From Curtobacterium sp. UNCCL20 (lineage in GTDB: Bacteria; Actinomycetota; Actinomycetes; Actinomycetales; Microbacteriaceae), in the NCBI RefSeq assembly GCF_900101675.1, contig NZ_FNKG01000002.1, forward strand, positions 143,005 through 207,004: a stretch of DNA of 64,000 bases. Reading direction: 5' to 3'. Position numbers and translations under genes: made by a program. The notes below the pieces were generated by a model. That model was given only the letters and a program-made list of their open reading frames with translations, was not told the origin of the DNA and searched no databases. Of this stretch, positions 49,947 through 59,200 are shown in pieces. The first letter of the stretch is position 1. Every line of letters starts with the position of its first letter.

Positions 49947-50002
49947 GCGACAGAATCCGCGCCGAACGGCCCGAGAACTGTCGCCCAGCGCGAGACTCGG
50001 GC
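49931..50002. repeat. Second dispersed repeat family (copy 2)
   Basis: CGAGACTCGG boxes at both ends (49932-49941 and 49991-50000) around GCGACAG and CCCGAGAACTGTCGC, the same parts as at 8094-8165, with the left hairpin arm degenerate. As at the first copy, a G/C-only stretch follows (about 50003-50044). Overlaps the last codons of the upstream hydrolase gene. Confidence 0.75.
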
Positions 50003-50046
50003 ACGGGTCCCGGGGCCGGCCCGGGGGGCAGGGCCCGCGGGCCGGC

Positions 50047-51054
50047 TCAGCGCCGGGCGGTACTGGCCCGCGAGACGATCCGGTGCGGGATCACGACCGT
50101 CTCCGGCAGCGCCTCCCGGTCCTCGATGCGCCGGGTGAGCAGGTCGAGCGCCGCTGTCGCGAACGCCCGCCGGTCGAACGACACCGTGCTGAGCGCCGGG
50201 ATCGCGTACGCCGCACCGTCCACGTCGTCGAACCCGATGACGCTCACCTGCTCGGGCACCCGGACACCCCGGGAGGCGAGGACGTGCAGGACCCCGAACG
50301 CGATCGAGTCCGTGAACGCGAACACGGCGTCGGGCAGCGGGTGCGCGTCGAGCCACGCCGCGAACCCCGTGGCCGCCGCACGCGTCGTCCACGCGGGCAG
50401 CGGCACCCGGAGCGACGGGTCCCGCTCGATGCCGGCCGCTGCGAGCCCCGCGGCGTACCCGGCTTCCCGGAGCTCGCTCGTCGCCGTGGCTCCCTCGGCC
50501 AGGGCGGCGCCGACGATCGCGATCCGCCGGTGCCCGAGCGACACCAGGTGCGCGGTGACCTGCTCGGCCGCGGCGCGGCTGTCGACGTGCACCTGGTCGA
50601 CGTGCTCGGGTTCGACCTCGCCGATCACGACGGTCGGGGGCAGCCCCTCGGCGGACGCGAGGACGCTCCCGCTGAGCGAGGTCGGGTTGAGCACCAGTCC
50701 GTCGACGAGGTGGGCGCGGGCGCGGGAGACCAGTTCCTGCTCGCGCGCGGGGTCGCTGCCGGTCTGGTCGAGCTGCACGGTCCACCCGCGCTCACGGGCG
50801 AGTTCGACGAACCACTGCGCGAGTTCGGCGGAGTACGCGCTCGCCATCTCCGGGAGCGTCAACGCGATCGCGCCGGACCGGCCGTTCCGCAGTCCGCGGG
50901 CGGACAGGTTCGGCACGTAGTCGAGTTGCGCGAGCGCGTGTTCGACACGGGACCGGGTCTCGGGGCGCACGACCACGCCACCGTTGACGACGTTGGAGAC
51001 GGTCTTCGGCGACACCCCGGCGAGGGCCGCGACGTCCCGCACGGTTGCACGCAT
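50047..51054 (-). CDS. LacI-family regulator
   Basis: 335 residues. HTH V-R-D-V-A-A-L-A-G-V-S-P-K-T-V-S-N-V-V-N at the N-terminus, hinge, then a periplasmic-binding-like sugar domain with A-F-T-D-S-I-A-F-G and I-G-F-D-D-V-D-G-A. It should repress sugar genes and release on a sugar or sugar phosphate. No sugar transport gene is adjacent, so its target is elsewhere or is itself. ATG at 51054 chosen over an upstream GTG at 51060; neither has a clear ribosome site. Confidence 0.9.
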   Translation of the reverse strand: MRATVRDVAALAGVSPKTVSNVVNGGVVVRPETRSRVEHALAQLDYVPNLSARGLRNGRSGAIALTLPEMASAYSAELAQWFVELARERGWTVQLDQTGSDPAREQELVSRARAHLVDGLVLNPTSLSGSVLASAEGLPPTVVIGEVEPEHVDQVHVDSRAAAEQVTAHLVSLGHRRIAIVGAALAEGATATSELREAGYAAGLAAAGIERDPSLRVPLPAWTTRAAATGFAAWLDAHPLPDAVFAFTDSIAFGVLHVLASRGVRVPEQVSVIGFDDVDGAAYAIPALSTVSFDRRAFATAALDLLTRRIEDREALPETVVIPHRIVSRASTARR

Positions 51055-51094
51055 CGGCACGAGCGTAGCGCGGGCCAGGAGCGCTCAGGAGCGC

Positions 51095-51826
51095 TCAGGG
51101 GCGCAGGTACCGGTGCACGTGCGTGATGTACGGCACCGACACCGTCGCCCCGGCGGTCGCGGGGTCGGAGTCGAGCAGGTCGGCCACGTCACGGAGCACG
51201 GCGGCGCGCTCGGCCTCGGGTCGGACGATGACGTAGCTGCGGGAGGCGATCATGTCGAGCAGGTCCGATCGGGACTGCTCGTGCACCCAGCGGAACTGCT
51301 CGTACGTGCCGCCGTCGTCGAACGGTGCGCCGACCACGGGCGCCGCGTAGTCCATAACGAGGGACTCCGGGCGCTTGACGACCTCGCCGAGGCGCTTCGC
51401 CCACGGCAGGCTCTCGTCGCGGACGTTCCAGACCAGACCGAGCACGCCGCCGGGCCGCAGGACGCGCGCGACCTCGGTGGCGCCGCGTCGGGGGTCGACC
51501 CAGTGCCAGGCCTGCGCGAACGTCACCACGTCGGCGGAGCCGTCCGCGAGGGGGATCGCCTCACCGGTGCCGTCGAGTGCCCGCACGTCCGGCAGCACCG
51601 TCGTCAGTCGGTCGCGCATCGCGGCGTCCGGTTCGACGGCGACGACCTCGGTCGCACGTCCGACGAGGGTCCGGGTGAACTTCCCGGTGCCGGCACCGAC
51701 GTCGACGACGCGCTGCGTCCCGTCCGGGACCAGCCACGCGGCGACCTCGTCCGGGTAGCCGGGGCGACCACGCTCGTAGGCGTCGGCCGCCGCTCCGAAG
51801 GACTGCGCGTGCTGATCGAACGTCAT
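51095..51826 (-). CDS. SAM-dependent methyltransferase (type 11)
   Basis: 243 residues. SAM motif I V-V-D-V-G-A-G-T-G-K-F near 45-55, motif II acidic V-V-A-V-E-P-D, and post-I F-A-Q-A-W-H-W-V-D-P with G-G-V-L-G-L-V-W. The W-H-W-V-D motif is common in the YcgJ/type 11 group. Substrate unknown. ATG at 51826; five residues of open frame upstream are not used. Sits between the LacI gene and a palindromic repeat. Confidence 0.87.
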   Translation of the reverse strand: MTFDQHAQSFGAAADAYERGRPGYPDEVAAWLVPDGTQRVVDVGAGTGKFTRTLVGRATEVVAVEPDAAMRDRLTTVLPDVRALDGTGEAIPLADGSADVVTFAQAWHWVDPRRGATEVARVLRPGGVLGLVWNVRDESLPWAKRLGEVVKRPESLVMDYAAPVVGAPFDDGGTYEQFRWVHEQSRSDLLDMIASRSYVIVRPEAERAAVLRDVADLLDSDPATAGATVSVPYITHVHRYLRP

Positions 51827-51857
51827 GCGCCCAGCATGCACCGACCGGTCACGCGTC

Positions 51858-51899
51858 GGCCTGGAGGCGCGTGGCGGCGCCGGGACGCGCCTCCAGGCC
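51858..51899. repeat. Dispersed palindrome family, GGCCTGGAGGCGCG type
   Basis: 15-base arms GGCCTGGAGGCGCGT (51858-51872) and complement (51885-51899), loop of 12. Forty bases downstream of the last Gfo/Idh/MocA stop, on the side where the four-gene operon ends. Confidence 0.88.
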
Positions 51900-51938
51900 G
51901 ACCCGTGGTGACGAGCACGGCGGGGCCGACCCCGGACA

Positions 51939-52964
51939 TCACGCCCGCGTGACGGGCACCGTCAGACCGGTCCGCACCGACTCCTGCGCGGCGAGCACGA
52001 TCGACAGCGTCCGCAGCCCGACGCCCACGTCCGGCTGGGGCTGCTCGCCGGACCGGACCGCGTCGAGGAAGGTGCGGAGCATCGCGACGTCGGGGTCGGC
52101 GCCGTACCGGAGTTCGATCGGTCGGCCGCCCACCGCGTCGAGACCACGGGCGGCAGCCCCGAAGAAGTCGGCGGACACGGTGCCGCCGGTCCCCGCGACG
52201 TCGAGCGTCAGGCCGCCCCAGACCGGCGAGGTGTCCGGCCGGCTCCACGAGCAGTCGATCGCCGCGATCATCCCCGTGTCGTAGGTCACCGTCACGAGTC
52301 CCGCGGTCTCGGCGCAGGCGCGGTCGGCGTGCAGGACCCGGTTCGTGACCGCGGTGACGGAGGTCGGTGTCGCCCCGGTCAGCCCGTCGAGCAGGTCCGC
52401 GATGTGCACCACGTGATCGACGAGGGCGCCGCCGCCGCTCAGTGCCGGGTCGGTGAACCAGTCGCGCGTGAGCGGCAGCATGCCGTTGTTCGCGCCGCGC
52501 ACCGCGAACACCGTGCCGAGCGCTCCGGAGTCGTGGGTGGCGCGCAGCCGCTCGAACGCCGAGGCGAAGCGCACCGGGAACGCCATCATGAGCAGGACCC
52601 CGGCGCGCGCGACGGCGTCGCGGATGGCGAGGCCGTCCTGCCACGACGTGGCGAGCGGCTTCTCGCAGAGCACGTGCGCCCCGGCTGCGGCCGCGAGCTC
52701 GACGAGTTCGCGGTGCCGGGCGTTCTCGCTCGTCACCACGACGGCGTCGGGACCCCAGGCGAGCAGGGCCTCGTACGAGTCGGCGTACTCGACGCCGAGC
52801 GCCGCGGCGAGGTCCGCGCCCCGCAGCTCCCCGACGGCCGTGCCGGTCGAGGTCCCGTCCGGGTCGGCGCCGCGTACCTCGACGTCGGGCATCGCCGCGA
52901 GGGCGGCCAGGTACCCGATCGCGTGCGTGTGGGCGAACGACAGCACTCCGACCTTGATCGTCAC
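51939..52964 (-). CDS. Gfo/Idh/MocA oxidoreductase 1
   Basis: 341 residues. Rossmann fold with V-L-S-F-A-H-T-H-A-I-G-Y near the start and the family motif L-C-E-K-P-L-A-T (near 98), then the GFO C-terminal domain. In many members the conserved E-K-P Lys and a later His act in hydride transfer on a sugar or inositol. GTG start overlapping the stop of the second copy (GTGA). Last gene of a four-gene coupled operon. Confidence 0.87.
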   Translation of the reverse strand: MTIKVGVLSFAHTHAIGYLAALAAMPDVEVRGADPDGTSTGTAVGELRGADLAAALGVEYADSYEALLAWGPDAVVVTSENARHRELVELAAAAGAHVLCEKPLATSWQDGLAIRDAVARAGVLLMMAFPVRFASAFERLRATHDSGALGTVFAVRGANNGMLPLTRDWFTDPALSGGGALVDHVVHIADLLDGLTGATPTSVTAVTNRVLHADRACAETAGLVTVTYDTGMIAAIDCSWSRPDTSPVWGGLTLDVAGTGGTVSADFFGAAARGLDAVGGRPIELRYGADPDVAMLRTFLDAVRSGEQPQPDVGVGLRTLSIVLAAQESVRTGLTVPVTRA

Positions 52965-53983
52965 AGCGACACCTCCACGGGCTGGCCGGACTCGATGGAC
53001 GCCAGCGCCGCGTTGGCGATCCGCACCGCGACGGCACCGTCCGCGGCCGTCACGCGGGGGAGCGGGCCGCCGTCGAACGCGGCGACGAAGTCCGCGAGCT
53101 CCATCGCGTACGGGTCCTCCGCCGGGTCGACCGCGGGGAGGAACCCGTCCACTTCGGCGGGGGAGGCGAGGTCGCTGCGCACCGGTTCCTCGGCCGCGGA
53201 CGAGTGCGACAGACTGCCGAGCGTCCCGGTCACCGAGTACTCCGTCGTGAACGCCAGGTGCTGCGGCCCCCAGAGCCCGGCGACGTGGCTGATCGCCCCC
53301 GACGCGTGGGTCAGGAGCACGTGCGCGGCCTCGACCGGGTGCTCGTCGTCGCCGGTGCGCACCGTCACCGCGGAGACGCGGACGACCTCGCCCGCCACCC
53401 ACCGGGCGATGTCGAGGTCGTGGATCATCTGGTCCATCACGATGCCCCCGGACTGCGTCCGGTCGCCGAACCACGCCACACGCGTGGGGAACGCGCCCGA
53501 ACGCGAGAACCGCAGGACCGCCAGGTCGCCCAGGAGGCCCGTGGTCACGGCATCGTGCAGGCGTGCGTACGCGGGGAACCAGCGCACCACGTGGGCAGGG
53601 TAGAGCTGCAGGCCCGCGTCCGCCGCACGGGCGACGAGGTCCGCGGCATCCGCATCGGTCCGGGCGAGCGGCTTCTCGGACACGACGTGCTTCCCGGCCG
53701 CGAGCGCTGCCCGGACCACCTCGGCGTGCACGGGGGTCGGGACGACCACGTCGACGACGTCGACCTCTCGGAGCAGTTCGTCGAGGGAGTCGGCGACCGT
53801 GATCGTGCTGCCGACCGCCGCCGCTTCGTCCGCGAACGTCTCCGCGAGGGCACGCGCACCGTCCTGCGAGTGCACCACCACGTCCCCGAGGCGGAGGAGA
53901 CCCGGAACGTGGGCGACCGCGATGCCGCCGGCGCCGACGAGGCCGATGCGTCTGCGGGGCGTGGGCGTCGACTGCGGCGTCAT
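52961..53983 (-). CDS. Gfo/Idh/MocA oxidoreductase 2
   Basis: 340 residues. Nucleotide loop G-L-V-G-A-G-G-I-A near 14-22, V-S-E-K-P-L-A near 98-104, and G-G-I-V-M-D-Q-M-I-H-D-L-D-I-A-R-W in the C-terminal domain, the substrate-side motif with catalytic-type D and H. Divergent in sequence from the neighbouring paralogue but of the same length, so an old duplication or a two-step pathway. ATG overlaps the GNAT stop (ATGA) and its stop overlaps the next GTG. Confidence 0.88.
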   Translation of the reverse strand: MTPQSTPTPRRRIGLVGAGGIAVAHVPGLLRLGDVVVHSQDGARALAETFADEAAAVGSTITVADSLDELLREVDVVDVVVPTPVHAEVVRAALAAGKHVVSEKPLARTDADAADLVARAADAGLQLYPAHVVRWFPAYARLHDAVTTGLLGDLAVLRFSRSGAFPTRVAWFGDRTQSGGIVMDQMIHDLDIARWVAGEVVRVSAVTVRTGDDEHPVEAAHVLLTHASGAISHVAGLWGPQHLAFTTEYSVTGTLGSLSHSSAAEEPVRSDLASPAEVDGFLPAVDPAEDPYAMELADFVAAFDGGPLPRVTAADGAVAVRIANAALASIESGQPVEVSL

Positions 53984-54534
53984 GGGTCCAGCGTAGGAGA
54001 CGACGCGGCCGGCCCGGCCGGATCCGCCATCTGCGGAACGGAAGCACAGCGCCCGGCCTGCCGGACCATGCGGCGCTCCCGCACGCCGCCGTCGAGCTGC
54101 TCGGCGCCGTCGAAGGCGAACCCGTGCTTCCGGTAGAACGCCTGGGCGCGGGGGTTCGGGTCGGCGACCCAGAGCACGGCGCGCGCGTCGGGATCGATCA
54201 CGGCGTCGAGCAGCGCGCTGCCTCCGCCGGAGCCGTGGTGCCCGTCGAGCAGGTAGAGGACGTACACCTGCACACCCTCGGCGTCGTCGTCCACGGCGGG
54301 GCCGGACATCGCGATCCCGACGACCTCGCCCTCGTGCTCGGCGACGGCGCACCGGTTCCGGGCGAACCGTTCGTCCGTGAGCGCGGCGGTCCAGAAGTCC
54401 TCGCGGCGTCCGACGAAGCCGGGGTCGTCCAGCACCGCGTCCGGCATCAGCCCGCGGTACGTCGACCTCCAGGACGCCACGTGGACGCGCGCCATCGCCG
54501 CCGCGTCGCCCACCCGTGCACCGCGGACCGTCAC
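53980..54534 (-). CDS. GNAT-family acetyltransferase
   Basis: 184 residues. GNAT core with M-A-R-V-H-V-A-S-W-R-S-T-Y-R-G-L (alpha1-loop), V-Q-V-Y-V-L-Y-L, the acyl-CoA loop H-H-G-S-G-G-G-S-A-L-L, and N-P-R-A-Q-A-F-Y-R-K-H-G-F. N-acetylates or N-acylates an unknown amine with acetyl-CoA. Start at GTG 54534 (GTGA overlap with the CAT-like gene); a GTG at 54543 with GGAG 5 bases upstream is an alternative. Between the CAT-like gene and the second Gfo/Idh gene. Confidence 0.85.
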   Translation of the reverse strand: MTVRGARVGDAAAMARVHVASWRSTYRGLMPDAVLDDPGFVGRREDFWTAALTDERFARNRCAVAEHEGEVVGIAMSGPAVDDDAEGVQVYVLYLLDGHHGSGGGSALLDAVIDPDARAVLWVADPNPRAQAFYRKHGFAFDGAEQLDGGVRERRMVRQAGRCASVPQMADPAGPAASSPTLDP

Positions 54535-55184
54535 CGCAGCCACGTCGGCTCCGCGAACAGGGCCTCGAGCTCGTCGAGGAGCCGCGAGGCGTGGAACCCG
54601 TCGGCGGCCGCGTGGTTGACCTGCATCGCCACCGGCACCACCGTCCGGTCCCCGACGGTCCGGTACCCGCCGAGCGTGATGATCGGCATGAGGTGGTCGT
54701 ACCCGTCGCGGACGTGCAGCGCGAACCCCGTGAACGACGTCCGCGGCAGGGTCGACACGTCGAACACGTTCCGCGGGCGGTCGTCCTGCGGGAACATCCG
54801 GACGTCGTCGCGGTACTGCTCCATCGTGGCGAGTGCCGCGTCGTGGAACCACCGGAAGTCCTCGTCGAACGGCAGCACGAGCGCCGAGAACGTCTCGGTC
54901 TCCGGGTGGAACACCGTCACCATCGGGTGCACCACGTCCCACACCGCGGGGGAGCCGTCGCCCCGGAGCTGCATCCGGAACTCGGGGTGACGGTTCACCA
55001 CGGTGGCGATCGCCCAGATCTGCGAGGCGTACGTCTTCGCGTCGCTCGCACGGACGGCCGCGACGAACGCCGTCACGTCGAGGTCCACGGTCACCTCGAA
55101 CGTGCACTGCACCCGCTCCCGGTAGTGCGCGAAGTGCTCCCGCCTCGGCCACTGGTCCACGTCGATCGCCCGGAGCTCCGTCAT
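54531..55184 (-). CDS. Chloramphenicol acetyltransferase-like (CatA type) protein
   Basis: 217 residues, standard CAT length. The catalytic His191 lies in N-H-A-A-A-D-G-F-H (H-x-x-x-D-G). The N-terminal F-E-V-T-V-D-L-D-V-T and the middle F-D-V-S-T-L-P motifs fit the CAT fold. It can be a chloramphenicol acetyltransferase or an O-acetyltransferase of another small molecule; position in a coupled operon with sugar oxidoreductases favours the latter. First gene of the four-gene operon. Confidence 0.83.
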   Translation of the reverse strand: MTELRAIDVDQWPRREHFAHYRERVQCTFEVTVDLDVTAFVAAVRASDAKTYASQIWAIATVVNRHPEFRMQLRGDGSPAVWDVVHPMVTVFHPETETFSALVLPFDEDFRWFHDAALATMEQYRDDVRMFPQDDRPRNVFDVSTLPRTSFTGFALHVRDGYDHLMPIITLGGYRTVGDRTVVPVAMQVNHAAADGFHASRLLDELEALFAEPTWLR

Positions 55185-55226
55185 GGCCTCAGTGTCGCCC
55201 GAGGACGTCGTCCCTAGGGTGGAGCC

Positions 55227-55772
55227 ATGCCGACGCTCGATCGAGTCCCTGCCCTGGTCGCCACCGGATTCCTGGCGATCCCCGTCGCCGAAGCACTCGT
55301 CGCGCTGCCGAGCGAGATGCTCACGAGGATCGAGGCCGCGCCGATCGACCCCGACCTCGCCGACACCGCCGCCTTCTCGGAGGCCTACGGCTTCCCGCTC
55401 GAGGGTGGCGCGAACTGCATCATCGTGTCGGGCAAGCGTGGCGACGAGGTCCGGTACGCGGCGTGCGTCGTGCTCGCCTCCACCAAGCTCGACGTCAACC
55501 GCGTCGTGCGGAAGCTCCTCGACGTCCGCAAGGCGAGCTTCGCCCCGATGGACGAGGCGGTGGAGCTGACCGGCATGGAGTACGGCGGGATCACCCCGAT
55601 CGGCCTGCCGTCGTCGTGGCCCGTGTACGTGGACGAGCGGGTGCTGCACGCACCGGACGTCGTCATCGGCGCCGGCCGCCGTGCTGCCAAGGTCTTCCTC
55701 CCCGGCGCGGTCCTCGGTGCCCTGCCCAACGTGACGGTCGTCGGCGGCCTCGCCACCGATCCCGTCGACTGA
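55227..55772 (+). CDS. YbaK/EbsC-family aminoacyl-tRNA editing-domain protein
   Basis: 181 residues. YbaK fold with G-A-N-C-I-I-V, K-L-D-V-N-R-V-V-R-K and the signature E-Y-G-G-I-T-P-I-G-L-P. Such proteins hydrolyse mischarged tRNA (Cys-tRNA-Pro or others). Compared with typical members, the central deacylase Lys is present in V-R-K. Divergent from the CAT operon by 42 bases, convergent with the VOC gene. The exact tRNA substrate is unknown. Confidence 0.85.
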   Translation: MPTLDRVPALVATGFLAIPVAEALVALPSEMLTRIEAAPIDPDLADTAAFSEAYGFPLEGGANCIIVSGKRGDEVRYAACVVLASTKLDVNRVVRKLLDVRKASFAPMDEAVELTGMEYGGITPIGLPSSWPVYVDERVLHAPDVVIGAGRRAAKVFLPGAVLGALPNVTVVGGLATDPVD

Positions 55773-55799
55773 GTCAGAGCACACCGCTCTCAGCGAGGA

Positions 55800-55815
55800 A
55801 CCCGGTTCACCGGGT
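55800..55815. terminator. Small hairpin between convergent YbaK and VOC genes
   Basis: ACCCGG (55800-55805) and CCGGGT (55810-55815) around TTCA, with a second small stem AGAGC/GCTCT at 55776-55790. The second arm touches the VOC stop codon. Weak as a terminator. Confidence 0.4.
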
Positions 55816-56183
55816 CAGTCGTTCGGGCGGATGAGGCAGAACGGGTGCCCGGCCGGGTCGAGGTAGACCCGGAAGGTGTCCGTGCCCGATCCGGTCGCAG
55901 TGGCGCCGATCGCCAGGACGGCGGTCTCGCCCGCGTCGAGGTCGTCGACCTTCACGTCGAGGTGGCTCTGCTGCGGGACGTCCTGCCCGGGCCACTCCGG
56001 CGCGCGGTAGTCGGCGACCTGCTGGAACGCCAGGATCGGGCGGTGGTCGGTGAAGGGGAGCGCGAGCTCCGCCCAGTCCTCGTCGAACCCGACGATCTCC
56101 CCGCCGAGCAGCTCGACGTAGAAACGGGCGAGGGCGCGTGGGTCCGGGCAGTCCAGGACGACGACGTCGAGTGTGCCGATCAT
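55815..56183 (-). CDS. VOC-family (glyoxalase/bleomycin resistance-like) protein
   Basis: 122 residues, one VOC repeat pair: V-V-V-L-D-C-P-D-P-R-A-L-A-R-F-Y start and H-L-D-V-K-V-D-D-L-D centre, ending D-P-A-G-H-P-F-C-L-I-R. The metal-type positions are partly kept (H of S-H-L-D). Could be a dioxygenase, resistance or binding protein; substrate unknown. Convergent with the YbaK gene; 19 bases downstream of hrpA's end. Confidence 0.82.
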   Translation of the reverse strand: MIGTLDVVVLDCPDPRALARFYVELLGGEIVGFDEDWAELALPFTDHRPILAFQQVADYRAPEWPGQDVPQQSHLDVKVDDLDAGETAVLAIGATATGSGTDTFRVYLDPAGHPFCLIRPND

Positions 56184-56202
56184 GGCCGACACGGTAGACC
56201 GA

Positions 56203-59200
56203 TCAGCGCGCGGCCGCCAGGGCCTTCGTGATCCGCTGCAGCGACACCGTCTCGGCGGTACCGAGTTCCTGCGCGAACAGGCTGAGACGGAACTCCTCGA
56301 GCATCCACCGGGCGTGCACGAGCTCCGCGTGCGCGCCGACCGCGGGCGGGAAGGTCCCGCCCGCGTCCGTGTACCGGTCGGTCGCGACGGTGACCTCGCG
56401 CATCCAGGTGGCGTCGCGTCCGGGGTTCTGCAGGAGCTTCTGCACGCGGGCCTCGACCCCCTGCAGGTACACCCGGATGCGCCGGAGCCGGCCCAGTCCG
56501 GCCACCGAGACGAACCCCGGGAAGACGAGCCGTTCCATCTGCTGCCGCATGTCGGTCAGCGCGGGCAGCAGGGCCATCGAGTTCGCCTGCTTGAGGGCAC
56601 GCTCGGCGGCCCGGTGCGCGGCGAGGACGGCGGCGACCTCGGACACGGCCGTGAACATCGTGTCGACGACCGTCGAGGAGACGGTGTCACGGACCGCCTC
56701 GAACTCGGCCTTCGTGAAGACCATCCCGTCCGGGTGGGCACGGCTGATCCCGGCGTCGACCACGGCGGCGAGCACGTCGTCGAACAGTGCCGCGGTCGAG
56801 GGGTAGGGGCTGGCGGCGAGCGCGAGCTTCTCCTGCGCGGTGAGGTGCGACTGGATGTACGACACCGGCGACGGCACCGCGTGCATCACGAGGCGACGCA
56901 CCCCGGCGGGCATCCGCACGGCGCGGTCGGACGGGGTCGCGAGCAGCTGGACGCCGACGGTGGCCTTCGGGCCGTCGCCCTCCTCGACGAGCGAGGGGTA
57001 GGCGCGGATCACGCCGCCCGCCTGCTTGGTGTCGAGCACCTGCGGCAGGTCGTCGGACGGCCAGGCGGTCAGGCCCGACTGTTCCACCGGACGGCCGGAA
57101 CCCGCCGACGCGACGCGAGCCGCGCCTCCAGGCCGACCAGCAGCCCGCACCGTGGCGGAGGCGACGCTCTGCTGGGTCCGGTCCTTCAGCTTGGACTGCA
57201 GGGCCGACAGGTCCTTGCCGGCCTCGACCCGACGGCCGCGCTCGTCGACGACCGCCCACGTGGGCAGCAGGTGTGCGGGGACGCGGGACAGGTCGAAGTC
57301 GGACTCCGAGACCGGCACGTACGTCATCCGCTGGATGGCCGTGGCGAGCGTCGCACGGAACGACTCGGTCGGCTCGGTCGGGGCGTCGTCCGGCAGCTCG
57401 GCGACGATCTTCTCGGCCCAGTCCGCAGCGGGGACGACGTTCTTGCGGATCTGCTTCGGCAGCGACTTGATGAGCGCGGTGACGAGCTCCTTGCGCAGGC
57501 CGCGCACCTGCCAGTCGAAGCCCTCCTCGCGCATCCGGGGGAGGAGCGCGAGCGGGACCTGCACGCTGACGCCGTCGTCCTGGGCACCGGGTTCGAAGCG
57601 GTACTTGATCGCCAGCCGCTGGTCGCCGCTCCGCCACTGGGTGGGGTACTCGACGTCGTCCTCGGCCGCCTCGGCAGCGGACTCGTCGAGCAGGTCCGTC
57701 CGGCGCATCGTCAGGAGGTCCGGCTGGTCGCGCCGGGTCCGTCGCCACCAGCCCTCGAAGTCGCGGGTCGTCGCGATCTCGGCGGGGATGCGGGCGTCGT
57801 AGAACTCGTAGACGTTCTCGTCGTCGAGCAGGATGTCCCGGCGCCGGGTGCGCTCCTCGAGCTGCTCGAGTTCCTTGCGGAGCTTCCGGTTCGCGCGGTC
57901 GAACGCCTGCTGCGACTCCCACTCGCCCTCGACCAGCGCGTGCCGGATGAACAGTTCGCGGGAGTGCTCCGGGTCGATGCGGGCGTACTGCACCCGGCGG
58001 CGCTGCACGATCGGCACCCCGAACAGCGTGACCCGCTCGTACGCCACCACGGCGCCCTGCTTCTTCTCCCAGTGCGGCTCGCCGTACGTGCGCTTGAGGA
58101 GGTCGCCGGCGAGCGGCTCCACCCAGGTCGGGTCGATCCGGCCCACGGTGCGCGCGAAGAGCCGACTGGTCTCGACGAGCTCGGCGGCCATCACGGCGTC
58201 GGGCTGCTTCTTCGCGAGGACGCTGCCGGGGAACAGGATGAACCGGGTGTTGCGGGAGCCGAGGTAGTCGCGCTTCTCGCGGTCGCGGAGCCCGATCTGG
58301 CTGAGGAGCCCGGCGAGCAGCGAGCGGTGCACGGCGTCGCCGTCGTCGGTGCGGGCCTGGCCGACACGGACGTCGACCTGCTTCGCGGCGCGGGTGAGCT
58401 GCCGGTACAGGTCCTGCCACTCGCGGATGCGGAGGTAGTTCAGGAACTCGGCCTTGCACAGGCGCCGGAACGCGCTGGAGGACATCGCCTCCTGCTGCTC
58501 CTCGATGTAGTTCCACAGTCCGAGCAGGGTCAGGAAGTCACTCGTCGGATCGGCGAACCGGGCGTGCATCTGGTCCGCCTGCGCACGCTTCTCGAGCGGC
58601 CGCTCGCGAGGGTCCTGGATGCTCAGGGCACTGACGATCGCGACGACCTCGCGCCCGACGCCCTGCCGTCCGGCCTCGAGCACCATCCGGCCGAGTCGCG
58701 GGTCGATCGGCAAACGGGTGAGCTGCTTGCCGGTCTTCGTGATCTGCCCGACCGTGTCGACGGCGCGGAGTTCGCGGAGCAGGTCGAGGCCGTCCTTGAC
58801 GCCCCGGGAGTCCGGCGGCTGCAGGAACGGGAACGACTCGATGTCGCCGAACCCGAGGGAGATCATCTGCAGGATGACGGCGGCGAGGTTCGTGCGGAGG
58901 ATCTCGGGGTCGGTGTACTCCGGACGGCGGCCGAAGTCCTCCTCCGAGTAGAGCCGGATCGCGATGCCGGCGCTCGTGCGCCCGGCACGACCGGAGCGCT
59001 GGTTCGCGCTGGCCTGCGAGATCGCCTCGATCGGCAGGCGTTGGACCTTCGCGCGCGGCGAGTACCGCGAGATGCGGGCGGTGCCGGTGTCGATGACGTA
59101 CTTGATGCCGGGGACGGTCAGGGAGGTCTCGGCGACGTTCGTGGCGAGCACGACACGGCGTCGGATGCCCGGGGTGCTGCGCCGCTCGAACACGCGGTGC

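Noticed and set aside
54531-55184. Calling the CAT-like gene a confirmed resistance gene
   Set aside because: Active-site His and fold fit, but the operon context and divergence from named CATs leave the substrate open.
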